Source of the DNA: Camillea tinctor
Lineage: Eukaryota > Ascomycota > Sordariomycetes > Xylariales > Xylariaceae
Reading direction: 5' to 3'
NCBI GenBank assembly: GCA_022578605.1
Contig: MU394106.1
Coordinates: 190,310-254,309, forward strand
DNA length: 64,000 nucleotides
Part shown: positions 23,246-34,324 of the stretch, piece by piece
How positions within the stretch are numbered: the first letter of the stretch is position 1
How the letters are laid out: every line of letters starts with the position of its first letter
The notes under the pieces: model-generated
What the model was told of the DNA's origin: nothing
The model's input: only the letters and a program-made list of their open reading frames with translations
Database searches by the model: none
Translations under genes and position numbers: made by a program

Positions 23246-23985
23246 GGGTCAGGCCAGCCTAGCTTGAGTTAGTATTTTTTTTTTTTTGGAATACACACTG
23301 TTGGAGTATGTATTGGGCGGTTAGGGTTTTTGTATCGCATATTGTAGGAGAATCACTGCATTTTCATGGCGTTTCTGGCTACGGGTGGGCATCTATGGCT
23401 GAACTGACTAGCGAAGAGTAGCTAGTTAAGTAAGGGGCAGCCAAAGTCGAGATATGGTTGGGAGAACTATTTCCCTGACATTACTTAACTTTACATTTTC
23501 TTAGCCCACGCTCCTAAGTTGAGAAAACGAACCTAAATACCTCCTATTCATGGCCCCCTTATCCATATTGTATTTTACCAATATCGTCGAGTCCGCCTAC
23601 CTCACATGCCTACTCGGACACACGTTTATATTTCTCGCTTCTGCTCTTTCTCTGCCTGTAGCTTCCCTAGTCCTTTGGTCCGGTCGTAGTTTCGAGTCCG
23701 TGTACAGATCATAACATCCCAACTGACTATTGTTATTTTACCCTACTTCCTACTTCCTTGATGTAACTGGTTTTTGTGTATTTAATCATGTTTTGTGCTT
23801 CTGCTTCCTTGGTATTAAAGTCTTCTATATATTCAAGTCAGGGGTTACAGTACCCATGGCATCATAGTTTACCTCTTATATTTTACCGTACCTGATCCCA
23901 CCCCGGAACCCGTTGTGGCTTGACAAATTCATCCCTTTCTCATTAGGGTCGAAATCCAAAAACTGTTTCGAAACGCGTTGGGGCA
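23246..23985. other. Intergenic, no gene seen
   Basis: 3' flank of NUR1 (with a T run at 23274-23286) and promoter of the next plus-strand gene. There are only short AT-biased frames. Confidence 0.6.
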
Positions 23986-26900
23986 ATGGATCCAGCAAGC
24001 GACTCACCTTCCCGTGCTGGGCAGCACCGCAACAAACGGAGGGCGTCGTTGGCCGGGTTCATTAGCAAGATTCTTCCAACTAACCGCCCAGAACAAGGAG
24101 GTACATGGCGTCCTAATGAGATTGATGACCATGATTCTGCCTACGAAGATCTTGGGATCAACCCCAATGAGTTGACCGACTGGAACTTCGCAACGGACAG
24201 ACCGCCGAAGCTAGGCCCAGCAACAGTCCCGAATACCCCTACGAGGCAAGGTAAGAGGCGTAGTCGGACGCCCCAGCAGAAGGCCAGTCCAACTCCCCTC
24301 AACGATAACGGTAAAAGCATAGAGGGAATTCGCCAGCAGAAACCTCATCCCCGGATGTCCCATGGACCAGGAGCGCCTAGCCTACCGGTCCAGGGATCAT
24401 CTGTGACTCCGCAGTTTCGGAGATCGCATACAATGACAAGAGCAGAGATCTCCAACCTGCTCAAGTTGAAAGAGGAGTCGCGGCGAAGCCGCCGGAATCT
24501 GAAAGAGAGCGGGGATTGGCTGGGCGTCCAGGGCGCTGACCCGTACTCAGGGGAGTTCTCGGTCCTGACACCGACGAGCACGCTCAGCTCCGACACGGCG
24601 TCATTGTCGACCAAGAACAAGCTAGCAGACCTAGAACAGAAGAAGAGGGAGGCCAAGCTAGCTTATGAAAAGATCACGCTCCTAGAGGAGGAGGAGAAGG
24701 CAAAAGCTAAGCAAGAGAAACAGCTTTCGAAGCTGGGGAAGATCGAACGCGCAAAGAAGGATCTCAGACAGCAGCATGATTTCGTTAGATGGAGCCAACA
24801 CAAGCGCCAGTGGTCTTCGGCAGCGGAACCAAACTTGAGTCCTATTGCCCAGTCTCTAAGCAATATGACGGGAAGCAGTTAGTAGTTCTACTTTACTGAC
24901 CTTTCTGCGAAAGCTAACCATGATTTTCTAGATGCCAGTGACATAGTCGGTCAGCCTAGCGCTTCTCACCTATTACAATCGCCAACTGATGCTCCGAGAG
25001 TCCCTTCGCATGAGGCTGATCCTCCCCATTCCGAGAATTCACAGCCGAAACCGCAAGAATCCCTTCCGGATCAGTCCACGGACACAGTCATCCGCAAAAG
25101 TTCAGACCTACAGAGTGATCAGAATGTTTCCCCACTGCCTCCGCATATTCGTATCCATCCTCCTAGCATATCGTTGGGTAGGGGGATAAATCTCAATCGA
25201 CCAAAGGCTGAGAAGTCTTTTTTATGGCGCCGCCGCCGGAGGATCATGGAACCAGGAGGGCTGGTTAGGAGCCTCGATACGTCTCTCGCGTCCAATTTAC
25301 CCAAACACCCCCCGACCGACCCTCTGGCGGACGTGAAGATCCCAGATTACCATATCAGTCTCACACCGCTGGAAATGCCCGGGGAGAGCAGCAGCCAGAC
25401 AGCTTCATCCGGCGACTCTCTCGCGAGCAGCTCAACACAGACAGCCCAAAGGACAACAGACGAGAATTCAACGGCACTGTCGGTCAAGACAAACCTTCCA
25501 GAGCAGGACCAAGCCCACGAAAGCGCCAACAAAGCTACAGTGACCTCATCCCAGTCGAAGTTGAAAGGGAGCATGAAGCCTCTATCCATTCCCCGAAGAT
25601 TGGCCCGAAGCCGCTTTTCTATCGCTCAAGCCAAAGATTCGCAGAAGAAACAAAAGAAAAACCCGGGAAAAGGGCAGTCCCAGGACCATCACCACCAAGA
25701 TCTTTCACCGGGAGACACTCAAGAGTCCCAGAAAGAACCCCCCTTGGCGAACCTGCAGAGCAAGGGGATCAACCCCGAAGAGGTAGACAAAGTACTCCCA
25801 CAAATGCACTTTCGCATCGAAACGCTCCAGAGAGAATCTGTGTTCACACCCATCACCACCACTACTGGCTACGCTCCCGATCCGCAGAACCAGCACAGCA
25901 GCAGACCACCCCAGCCAATGGCCCAAACCGACCAGGTCGCCCAGGCTATAAGCACAACCGAAGATCAAGTGACTCCGGAGCCATTGGCCGAGCGCATTCC
26001 TTACACCGCATCGAATCCCATGAAAACGATTTCCCGTCTCGCCGTGTCATAGAATGGCTTGCCGAGACTCGAGCCGGTCCAAGGGACAGCCGAGAACGAT
26101 ACTACATCCACCCGCCCTGTGATGCCAGACCGAACCCTGAGGCGGAACAATTCAGCAGCTCCAACGCCCAGCCTGGCTCGGAACCCCAAAGATCCAACGG
26201 AACAAAGCACACAACAGCACGCTGGGAACGGCACAAATTCAACGTTAAACCTCAGAATCCGGTTTCAGCGGGTACAAAACCATCATCCACAGCAGCAGGG
26301 GACACCGACGCACAACGGAGGGCAGAACACAGATGTCATGATACAAGAGGCCGCACGCATCGCCATGCAACGTTCGCAAGCCAGAACAGTAGTATGCCGC
26401 ACTCCCAGCGGCCGCGCTATAAAGGGGCCGAGCCCGTCTCCCCCGGAGGTACAGCAAACCCTGGAGACGGCACGTCACCAGCGACCCCGGAAAGTCCACA
26501 GCGAAATCCCAGTCACCGGCACCGCAGGCACAGGCGTTCTTTCGAAACTCAAGCTCACCGTGCCATCAACGATAATCGCAGGGCTAGGGAAGAAGACTGT
26601 ATCAGCAGCGAAAGCAGCAGTAGGGGGAGGAGGAGGAGGAGTTGGAAGTGGGGAAAGTGAAGAACCACGGCAACGAGAAGGAGAGCAGGCACAGCAAAAA
26701 CCAAAGCCGAATCCAGAGCCGGAGCGGAAAGATGTAAAAGACGAGAAAGAAGTAGTGGAAGAAGAAGAAACAGAAGGGGACGATGATGATCACATGGATG
26801 CGGTGGGGGCGCTGTCTCACGTCTTGCAGACTCTGCTGGGGCTCGCGCTGGGCCTCGCGCGCGCGTGGTGGCGGGAGGCGGTGTGGCCGGCCTTCGACGC

Positions 26901-27051
26901 GCGGGGGGAGGTGCGCCGGCGCCGGAGGGAGCACCGGAGCGAGTGGCGGGACGTTAGGGTTTTCGCGTCGGCGGGGGTGTTCTGTCTCGCCTGCGCGTGG
27001 GCCGGGGCCGGGGTGCTGAGGTGGGTTTTGAGGAGGTTTGGGTGGGTTTGA
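23986..27051 (+). CDS. Large low-complexity protein with coiled coil and C-terminal membrane helix; frame crossed by one TAG
   Basis: Exon 1 is 23986-24877. After a 54-nt intron (GTTAGT...CTAG) the frame resumes at 24932 and stays open to a TAG at 26050-26052. The same frame then continues without stop to 27051. The stop is avoided if 25969-26052 is an 84-nt intron (donor GTGACT, CTTAC branch-like site, acceptor CATAG), giving 975 aa; this is inference. The N-terminal part is Ser/Pro/Arg-rich and disordered, with a coiled coil at about 208-265 (KLADLEQKKREAKLAYEKI, EEEEKAKAKQEKQLSKLGK). The C-terminus has a Gly stretch, an acidic run (VVEEEETEGDDDD), an amphipathic region (LLGLALGLARAWWREAVWP) and a final hydrophobic helix (VFASAGVFCLACAWAGAGVL). 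I do not recognise the family. A tail-anchored or nuclear-envelope protein is possible. Confidence 0.65.
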
Positions 27052-28242
27052 TAAACGGATACGGAGCCGTAAAGTAAGATAATGTGTAAGGTGGGATGGG
27101 TAGTATGCTGATAGGAACTAGTGGAGGTGTGGGTACGCCGTTCCGTACGGACGAGGTTCAGGTCCGGGATGCGCGGAATGGGAACGAGGGATCGGGATCG
27201 GGATCGGCTCTGCCATTGCGATTGCACATGCGGATGGAAAGCGTGCACTATGGAGTTATTGGTGGGAAATGGCTGTAATCGCATATCATTATGGAGAGAT
27301 GCTGATTCGAAAAAAAAAAAGTGTGTAATGGACAGAAGCGAAGATGGTGATGCTTATGGGAAAATGGTTACTTGGGAAAAAGGAGTAGACATAAAGAGAT
27401 AAGTTAAAGGGGGGGGAACTATGGTTAGGTTAATTATAAACCACAGAGTCGATCGTTAGGAGGGGAGTGAATAATTCAAATTGATATTTATGTTATTACC
27501 TACCTAAGGTTAGGCTATTTGTTAATGTTGAATGAAATATCCTTATTCTTATGGAAAAGAGTTCAACCATACGATACTTAACCACCGAAATCACGAAGTA
27601 GATGGTATGAAAAGGACATGGAGGTGCACAGGACAACAAAAAGGTAACAACATGCTGTGCAACGGAACCGAATATCAAGCAAGCCACTTGCAGGTTCTGA
27701 TGCATTCGAGCTCTCTTTTCTTTTTCCTTTTCTTTTTCAAGAATGGACGGCAAATGTTGCGTCATGAACGCCTCTTTTCTTTTTTTTCTCCATTCCCCAT
27801 TCTCCAACCATCGGCTAGATTTGCCTCCTTACTTCGGCTTAGGTACGTCCAGTAGCGTCACTTATACAAGAAACGCAAGGGGCTAATCGACGTTAGGTGG
27901 TCAGGTTAGGCCGATTCAGGCTACTGAATTAATTGCTTGGTTATTTTCAAAACCTCATTCATGATTAATTAATAATTCGATTTCTGTTTCGGAATATTTC
28001 CAGTCGAATATTAGATTGCACTTTGCAGCAGAAACAGCCGTGTTGTCTTCTCTCACGATACCGCTGCCGCCACTTACATACCCGAACGCAGTGACTAGAC
28101 CCCAACGAAACCAGGAAAAACAGTAATAATACCTCACCGCCGAAACAGCAGCATCAATTAATACGGCAAACCCGGCAGCAGCAAGCAGCAAACAGCGGGC
28201 AGGTAGTTTTTGTCTTTTTTCTCTTCTTTCAGAAACCGAAAG
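27052..28242. other. Intergenic, no gene seen
   Basis: AT-rich, with short frames, CTACCTAAGGTTAGG words near 27498-27513 and T/C tracts near 27715-27790. The last 100 bases are the leader of the GC-rich gene that follows. The composition jump at 28243 is abrupt. Confidence 0.6.
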
Positions 28243-29481
28243 ATGCCGCTGGACGCCGAAGCGAAGCGGGAAAAGCGGCTCGCCCTCTTCGAGGACTCCA
28301 TGCAGAGGGTCTACGGGCCCTGCGACCCCGGCTCCGTCCCAATGCCCTCGGCCTGGGTGCCCCCCGCGCGGCCCGGCGCCGGCGGCCACCGCGGCCGCTA
28401 CCTCTGGACGGACGCCTTCGGGGTGATCAACCTCGTGACGCTAGCGCGGGAGAAGGGCCCGCGCGCGCACTACCTGCAGCTCGCGGAGCGGCTCGCCACC
28501 GCCGTGCACGAGGTGCTGGGCCGCGAGCGCGAGGGCGCGCACCCGGACCGCCTGCCCGGCGCCACCGACCAGGCGCCCCTCGCCGCCGGCCTGCGCATCG
28601 GCAAGCCCGAGCCCCGCGGCCCCGACGCCGACGGCCAGTACCACCACTACCTGACGCTGTGGATGTACGCGCTCTCGCGGCTCGCGCTGGCGACGGGCAA
28701 GCGGGAGTGGAACGCCCTGGCCGCGCAGCTCGCGCGCGCGGCGCTGCCGCGCTTCTTCGTCACGAGGCCGAGCGGCAGCGAGACGCTCGTGTGGAAGCTG
28801 GCGCCCGACCTGGGCTCTGTGCTCGTGCATAGCAAGGGCCACCTCGACGACCTGGACGGGCTGGTGATGTGCCGGACGGTGCGGGAGGTGGCGCGGCGGT
28901 TGGGCGGGGGAGGGGAGCAGGATCTGGAGGCGCTGGCCGCAAGATACCGCCGCATCGTCGATAACGAGCCCCCGAAGACGCCGTCGGGCGACCCCCTGGA
29001 TCTGGGCATGGGGCTGTGGATCTGCCACCTCGATCGCGACGCGCTGTGGTCGCGAAGGCTGGCGACGCAGGGGTTAAGGCTCGCGCGGGCGCGGTTCCTG
29101 GCTGCTTGCGCGGCGCCCCTGACGGAGGCGAGTAGGCGCCGGCGCCTGGCGTTTCGCGAGTTCGGCGCGTGCCTCGGGATCAAGTGCTACGGCGCCGAGG
29201 AGGAGAGCCTGGTCGCTGGCGTAGAGGAAGTGCTCGGCGTGTGGGAGGGCAAGCTGACGACGGTGGATAACGACGAGGATGATCTGAGGCCCATCAACCT
29301 CGTTATGTACGCTGCGGCGTTGATACCCGGAGGTGAGTTTCTTTTTTCTTTCTTAGGTTTGACTTACCGAACTACTCCCCTTAGCCCCCTTTCCCCCCTT
29401 ATCTCTGTGAAGTCATAAATAAGGAAAATTAAGATGAGTTTGTATTTGAGCTAACTAGGGTACGACGGCAGCCTTTCGTGA
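28243..29481 (+). CDS. Six-hairpin-glycosidase-like (alpha/alpha toroid) protein, very GC-rich
   Basis: Start chosen at MPLDAEAKREKRLALFEDS; the frame upstream is leader. Exon 1 runs to 29332. A GTGAGT donor, an ideal CTAAC branch site at 29451-29455 and TAG at 29456-29458 give a 126-nt intron and a short last exon (29459-29481) ending IPGGYDGSLS, 370 aa. Unspliced, the frame would end at 29418 with an unrelated tail. Motifs recall bacterial six-hairpin/GH105-like proteins: YLWTDAFGVINLVTLA, GLRIGKPEPRGPDADGQYHH followed by YLTLWMYALSRLA, LDDLDGLVMC, and NLVMYAAALIPGG near the end. No catalytic acid could be assigned, so hydrolase activity is unproven. The first ~700 nt have extreme third-position G/C. 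Transfer from a GC-rich bacterium is possible but not shown, since other genes here are also GC-rich. Confidence 0.72.
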
Positions 29482-31191
29482 TGGATACGTACCATTTCCG
29501 GAACCGAAAATAAATGAGTGAAAAAAAAGAGAGAAAAAGAGAACTATCATTAATCATCCGAGGAGAGACTTCTATAAGCTTGGGTTGTAAGCTGTGGAGA
29601 ACTTCCTGTTTAGAACATGCAAAAGGACCAATGAAGGAAATTCCAGTGGAGGCTATGTTCAAAAGGGGAGGGGAGGGGTTGATAATATTTTTATTACTAT
29701 TAGTGTTGGATGAGCAAGGTGTATCTGATGTATCGGGACTCTCAAATGGTGATGCCATACACGAGGATTTCTATGTGTGCGTTATATCAATATTTTCTCT
29801 CTCTTTGTATGTTTCACTAGGAAACTACTATAAGAACCATAATAATGAAAAGCAAAGCGGATACCATAGATATTCCTCTGGTAATGGCATGTAATAGATA
29901 TAACCTAGGTAATTAAGTCCTGATGTTTCTCCACTAACCCGAAGACTACTTTTAACATTTATATTTTTTATCTCAGCTTATTGTACCTTGCCTAGATCAG
30001 ATGGCCTCATGAGTGTACTTTAATGGGCGCGATACTTATAGCTGGGAGATATCTAAAAGTTCGTTGCGATCGATGCTCGTGGGGATATCAGTATGTTGGG
30101 GTTGGTTTTTATTCCCGGAGAGGACCATGAGGTGTTTAGCTGGACATTGCCATGTATGTACCCTCTAAGGATTCGGTTAGGCTGGCGTTACATTTCCTCT
30201 GCTCCAGCTGAATCCTACTTCATCCATGCAAAGTCTCCCACGGACAAGCCATGGCTTTCTCGTTATTCTTCTTTTGTAATAACCGATCGAGCCTTAAATA
30301 CACTATATTCCACGCGAGCCGCATGCGGCTATGAATATAACTTATTGACTACCTATTATATCATAATCCAAGCGTATATGGGAGCTTCGATGAATTGATA
30401 AGGGGCACTGCGGCTGTTGTGTCTAGGTTAGCTAAGAAAGGGGCGTTTGAGCTGACGGCTCTCGAAGTTACAGTGCACCTCAAAAGTCGCATGGGCGTAC
30501 AACATAGCTTGTTGATGATGTGATATCCTGCACGGTTGTAGCAGCGCAGTATATAGACAGACAATACTAGGTTAGCTATGTTGGTAGCCGTGACGATACG
30601 ACTTTGACACGATAACACAGGAGAACACCACCCTTGTCAGACGTGCGCCTAGACTTGGCTGGTTGCTTTTTGAGCTATATTTTTATGTGTTGACTAGCTT
30701 ATCTTTCTTCCATTGTCTCACCTCCTATCATGTCGGCACCCGTACGTTCTGCAGTAGCTGATCAGAACACTCCTCCCATTCGTGCCACGCATGAACGGAA
30801 GCCAATCCTATCGGAGCATTTGATTCCTCCTCACCTACCTGCAGTGCGGGTTGTTTCCAACTCGGTGGCCTAGGCTCTAACAACCTTGTTCGATGATATT
30901 GAATAAACCGTTATATAATATGGCTCCTGCTTGGAAGTGCTCAACGTGCCTTGTGAGTGTGTGTGGTCTTTAGATTCAGGCTAACGATACCACCACTAAA
31001 TGCCAAAATGCTTTTGACAGGTAATGGCTATGATTAGGAGACAAGTAAACCGACCCTATTCTAGTAAATAGGGATTCAAGGACATACATTACACTGTTTA
31101 GTTTCCTAATTGGGTCAATATATTTGATGAAAGATGTTTGTGTATTAGATTAGATCTCTCGCGAACTATCACCATGGTAATACCATAGAAA
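29482..31191. other. Intergenic, no convincing gene
   Basis: About 1.7 kb between convergent genes. A 47-codon frame at 30730 (MSAPVRSAVADQN...) has a reasonable start and pyrimidine-rich leader but no recognisable homology, and may be a gene relic. Everything else is short and AT-biased. Confidence 0.5.
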
Positions 31192-32085
31192 CTACCGTGC
31201 GATTTTACCACACAAAACCACGTCTTCTCCGAGAGGGATCCATGTCGTGTTAGTGAGCCTTGCTACAGCGCTCGACTGACCATCAGCACCAGTCTTTCGG
31301 GGAGGAGACACGAATACACTACCCTGACCTAGCCAGGTCGGAGCGAGAGTAACGATAACCGAGTCGAGCAGCTCGGAGTTATCGCTCGAGAGAAGTGAGT
31401 TTATGACTTCGCCACCGCCTTCGATCATGATACTATGCAGGCCCTCGTCATGCACAGCAGCGAGAATCGCCCGCCAATCAAAACGTCGACGACTTGGCTC
31501 TGTGCTGGATTCGGCTGGGAGCTGGCTCAGTGGGATAATTTTCCCGCCGAGTTCGTTCAGTAGCTTCTCCTTCGCCGCTGGGGGTTCTGGTACGGCTGTG
31601 ATTATATACGGGGCGAGACCTTTGCCTGCGCGAGCTAACTGCATCACTTTGCTCGCAGAAGTGAAATCCCAACGCAACATGGGGTCGATAACGATGGGGC
31701 GTGGCTGACGAGTAGTGACAGCGGTCTCGAAAGGCAAGCCACCCTTTGGGGGTGAAGAATCCAGGCTCTGGTCTGCTGCTGCCAGGCGGCAGTTCAGCCC
31801 TGGGTTGTCCGCAATGGCCGTCCCAACTCCCACGCAGATGGCGTCATGACGGCTGCGCAGGTAATGGGTCATGGCTTTAGATCCTGGGCCGGAAAGGGCT
31901 GTCCTGATACCCGGCCCTAGCGATAGAGCAGAGTCGAGAGATGTGGCGAAGGTTAACGTGACGAATGGCAAAGATGATGGCTCTTCGGTTGCTTGACTGT
32001 TAGTTAATCTAGTTGATAGAGGTGGTAGATGAGGTTCAAGACGCTGCGCCTCGTCGTACGGGAATGTCAATGGGACTTCTGCCAT
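31192..32085 (-). CDS. RIB7: 2,5-diamino-6-ribosylamino-4(3H)-pyrimidinone 5'-phosphate reductase (riboflavin synthesis)
   Basis: A single exon of 297 aa, normal for fungal Rib7. Conserved RibD C-terminal reductase blocks occur in order: FVTLTFATSLDSALSLGPG (substrate/NADPH loop), MTHYLRSRHDAICVGVGTA followed by IADNPGLNCR, PRPIVIDPMLRWDF, and HSIMIEGGGEVINSLL (the dinucleotide-binding glycine loop). In fungi and archaea the enzyme reduces the ribosyl side chain with NADPH before deamination, the second step of riboflavin synthesis from GTP. It is soluble, with no targeting signal visible. The region just upstream on the minus strand has no further exon. It is not clustered with other rib genes, as usual in fungi. 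Confidence 0.95.
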   Translation of the reverse strand: MAEVPLTFPYDEAQRLEPHLPPLSTRLTNSQATEEPSSLPFVTLTFATSLDSALSLGPGIRTALSGPGSKAMTHYLRSRHDAICVGVGTAIADNPGLNCRLAAADQSLDSSPPKGGLPFETAVTTRQPRPIVIDPMLRWDFTSASKVMQLARAGKGLAPYIITAVPEPPAAKEKLLNELGGKIIPLSQLPAESSTEPSRRRFDWRAILAAVHDEGLHSIMIEGGGEVINSLLSSDNSELLDSVIVTLAPTWLGQGSVFVSPPRKTGADGQSSAVARLTNTTWIPLGEDVVLCGKIAR

Positions 32086-34324
32086 ATTTTCTCTTGGGAC
32101 TAAGGGCTACGGATCTAAAAGGAGTAACCCGTATGGCAAGGCAAGAGAACTTCCCAGCTCAACTCAATATATCTATTGATATATGCACCGTTTGATAAAC
32201 CTAGCTGGCTGAGCCGCTAGGTCCAATGACATTCAGGGAGCAATTTTAGAATCCTAGCTCCTGTCTGCCTTTACCCGTGGTATATTGAGGTACCGAAGCA
32301 GCGGAATCGTTTGTAAGTAAGAGCTTGGTTACCGAACCAGCTCCTTATTGGTAGGTAGTAATATGACGTGATAACCAGGCCTCTTTGAAGAGGAAAAGAA
32401 GAGGAGAGAAAGTAAAAAAAAAAGAAAAAAAAGCAACGTGTTGCAGCAAGATTCTAATGCGGTTATCCTGGGTAATTGATTAAATGCATGCAGATATCTA
32501 ATTATAGGACGTAGCACCAGCTGATCGATAATAAGGAGAAAGGAGAAAAGCCTATGAGGTTTTGATACTTAGATAGTAGTAGTCGATAAGTTGTAAGTCT
32601 AAGTAGGTATGTTTAGTGGGTCACGGCTCTTCCATGCCGGGGAATTGCCGGAGCGATCCCGGGGCTGGCGGACTACACTAACTACACTAGTAGGGGATTT
32701 CCGTGTCCCTCAACGGCCCTTACAGGGGCTGAACCCCCTGCTGTGAGTCCCCCTTCCAATGACCAACTTATCTATGGTAACATTCTGGGTAGGTTATGTG
32801 TGTCTGTATGTATACGCAGCTTTCTTACACTTTTGATATTACATTTCGCGCTAAAGTCGGTTTCTTTTTTGTCATTCTCACTGTTGCATGCACTTTTCTT
32901 CTTATTCTTCCTTCGAATGCAAGGGGCCGTTTTGTTGACGAATACGATTTCGCCAACTGAGCAATTATATGAGTCTGTACGAATGCACCAGGTTCATCTT
33001 ACTCTGTGCTTTCACAACCTATTCTCACGTTACGAGGTGTGCACTTAGTGTGCACTTGGTGTTTCGACCATACAAAAAGAGTGGGAAACCCCTTTCTCTT
33101 AAGAGAAAAGAAAAAGAGAAAAAAAAGAAAGGAGAAAATCAGATAGGGGTGTAAGCTAGGTTAGAGATCTTCAGATCATCCCGTCTGTAAGATCCATACC
33201 TACCCGTCGAGGCTACACAGACCGGGGTTGCTTACAAGGCTGGTTCTTGCTTATGTTTCCGTTGTTAGCCTATCACGTCGATGTTCATTCACTTATATTG
33301 GAGGAAGAAGAAAGGCATAAAAGTTTACTGGGAGACTTAAAACCAGTATACAAGCAAGAACAGGTTTCTGTTAGATTGAGAGTGTACATCACTTAATATA
33401 TCTAAGGGGCTTATCCACCGCTTGGGGAGTAAGGAGAAGCTAAGAAGAAATATGTTAGGCTGCTTTGAGTTCCCGTTGAAAGCTAGATATCGTAATTCCT
33501 TTAAAATACTCTGAGCAAGATTATAGCATCTTATAAATATGCATTCGTTTTTGGCCAAAGCCAGGGTGGCTGCCCCTAGAAATGGACTCACCCTGATTTA
33601 TTCTTCTTCTACGCGAGCACCGCAGCAGTTAGCCCCCTAGCAACGATCTATCACTTATAGCGTGATGTGAGCCTCTTGGGGTTAGCATGGATCTAAGCTC
33701 CTTCCTCAGTTGGACGTTCTTGTCCACGATCCTCTTTTCTCGCGAAGTATTTCCCCTAGCAGGAAGCTTTATAGACTAGCAGAATAACCCCCAGCTGTCC
33801 TTGTCAGGGTAGACCGAAGCTTCCTCCTCAGCTGGGTCAGACGTCGGTAACGTCGGTACTGGTGCATGGTCTGATCTAATATCGTTCTATTCCCGCCTGC
33901 ACCCCTTCGGCCATGCGTTACAAGCTTATTACGGATGCGTAGATGGGTATGTAATTGCCAATTGCGGCAATATGTGCGCCACCCGGTCTGAGCGTTGCCG
34001 GCGGCAACTCAGAGAGGGTTGCACACCTATCCGGAGAGACGGAGCTACTGAGCTGGCTAGGTTGCTAATTCCATGCAAGAAAGTGTAGTCTAACGATGAG
34101 TGTCATAGAATATGCCATATCGAGTTATTGTTTCTCAAGGGATGATATAATTTTTCTTTATTTATTAGCTGCGTTGGTACGTAGTTTCTAACCGGCCGGC
34201 TGTGGCGGGGCCTAGTCGTAAGTCGTCTATCTTGAATCCCTTCTTAAGCTCTATAAACACCCCAAAATTTCGTACTTCGTTTTCTGGATCTCTCCTGAAC
34301 CTCCGTTTGTTTCCTTATTCTACG
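32086..34324. other. Intergenic between divergent RIB7 and the HGD paralogue
   Basis: About 2.2 kb with purine-rich tracts (32388-32430, 33105-33140) and no coding region. A weak imperfect direct repeat (CTTCCTCAGTTGG near 33700 and TTCCTCCTCAGCTGG near 33821) could be a worn repeat. Nothing else is recognisable. Confidence 0.5.

Noticed and set aside
28441..29183. Minus-strand frames of 195 and 178 aa
   Set aside because: Shadows of the GC-rich toroid gene; stop-poor only because of the G/C composition.
30730..30873. 47-codon frame beginning MSAPVRSAVADQ
   Set aside because: Reasonable leader but too short and unrecognised to call; noted in the intergenic entry.
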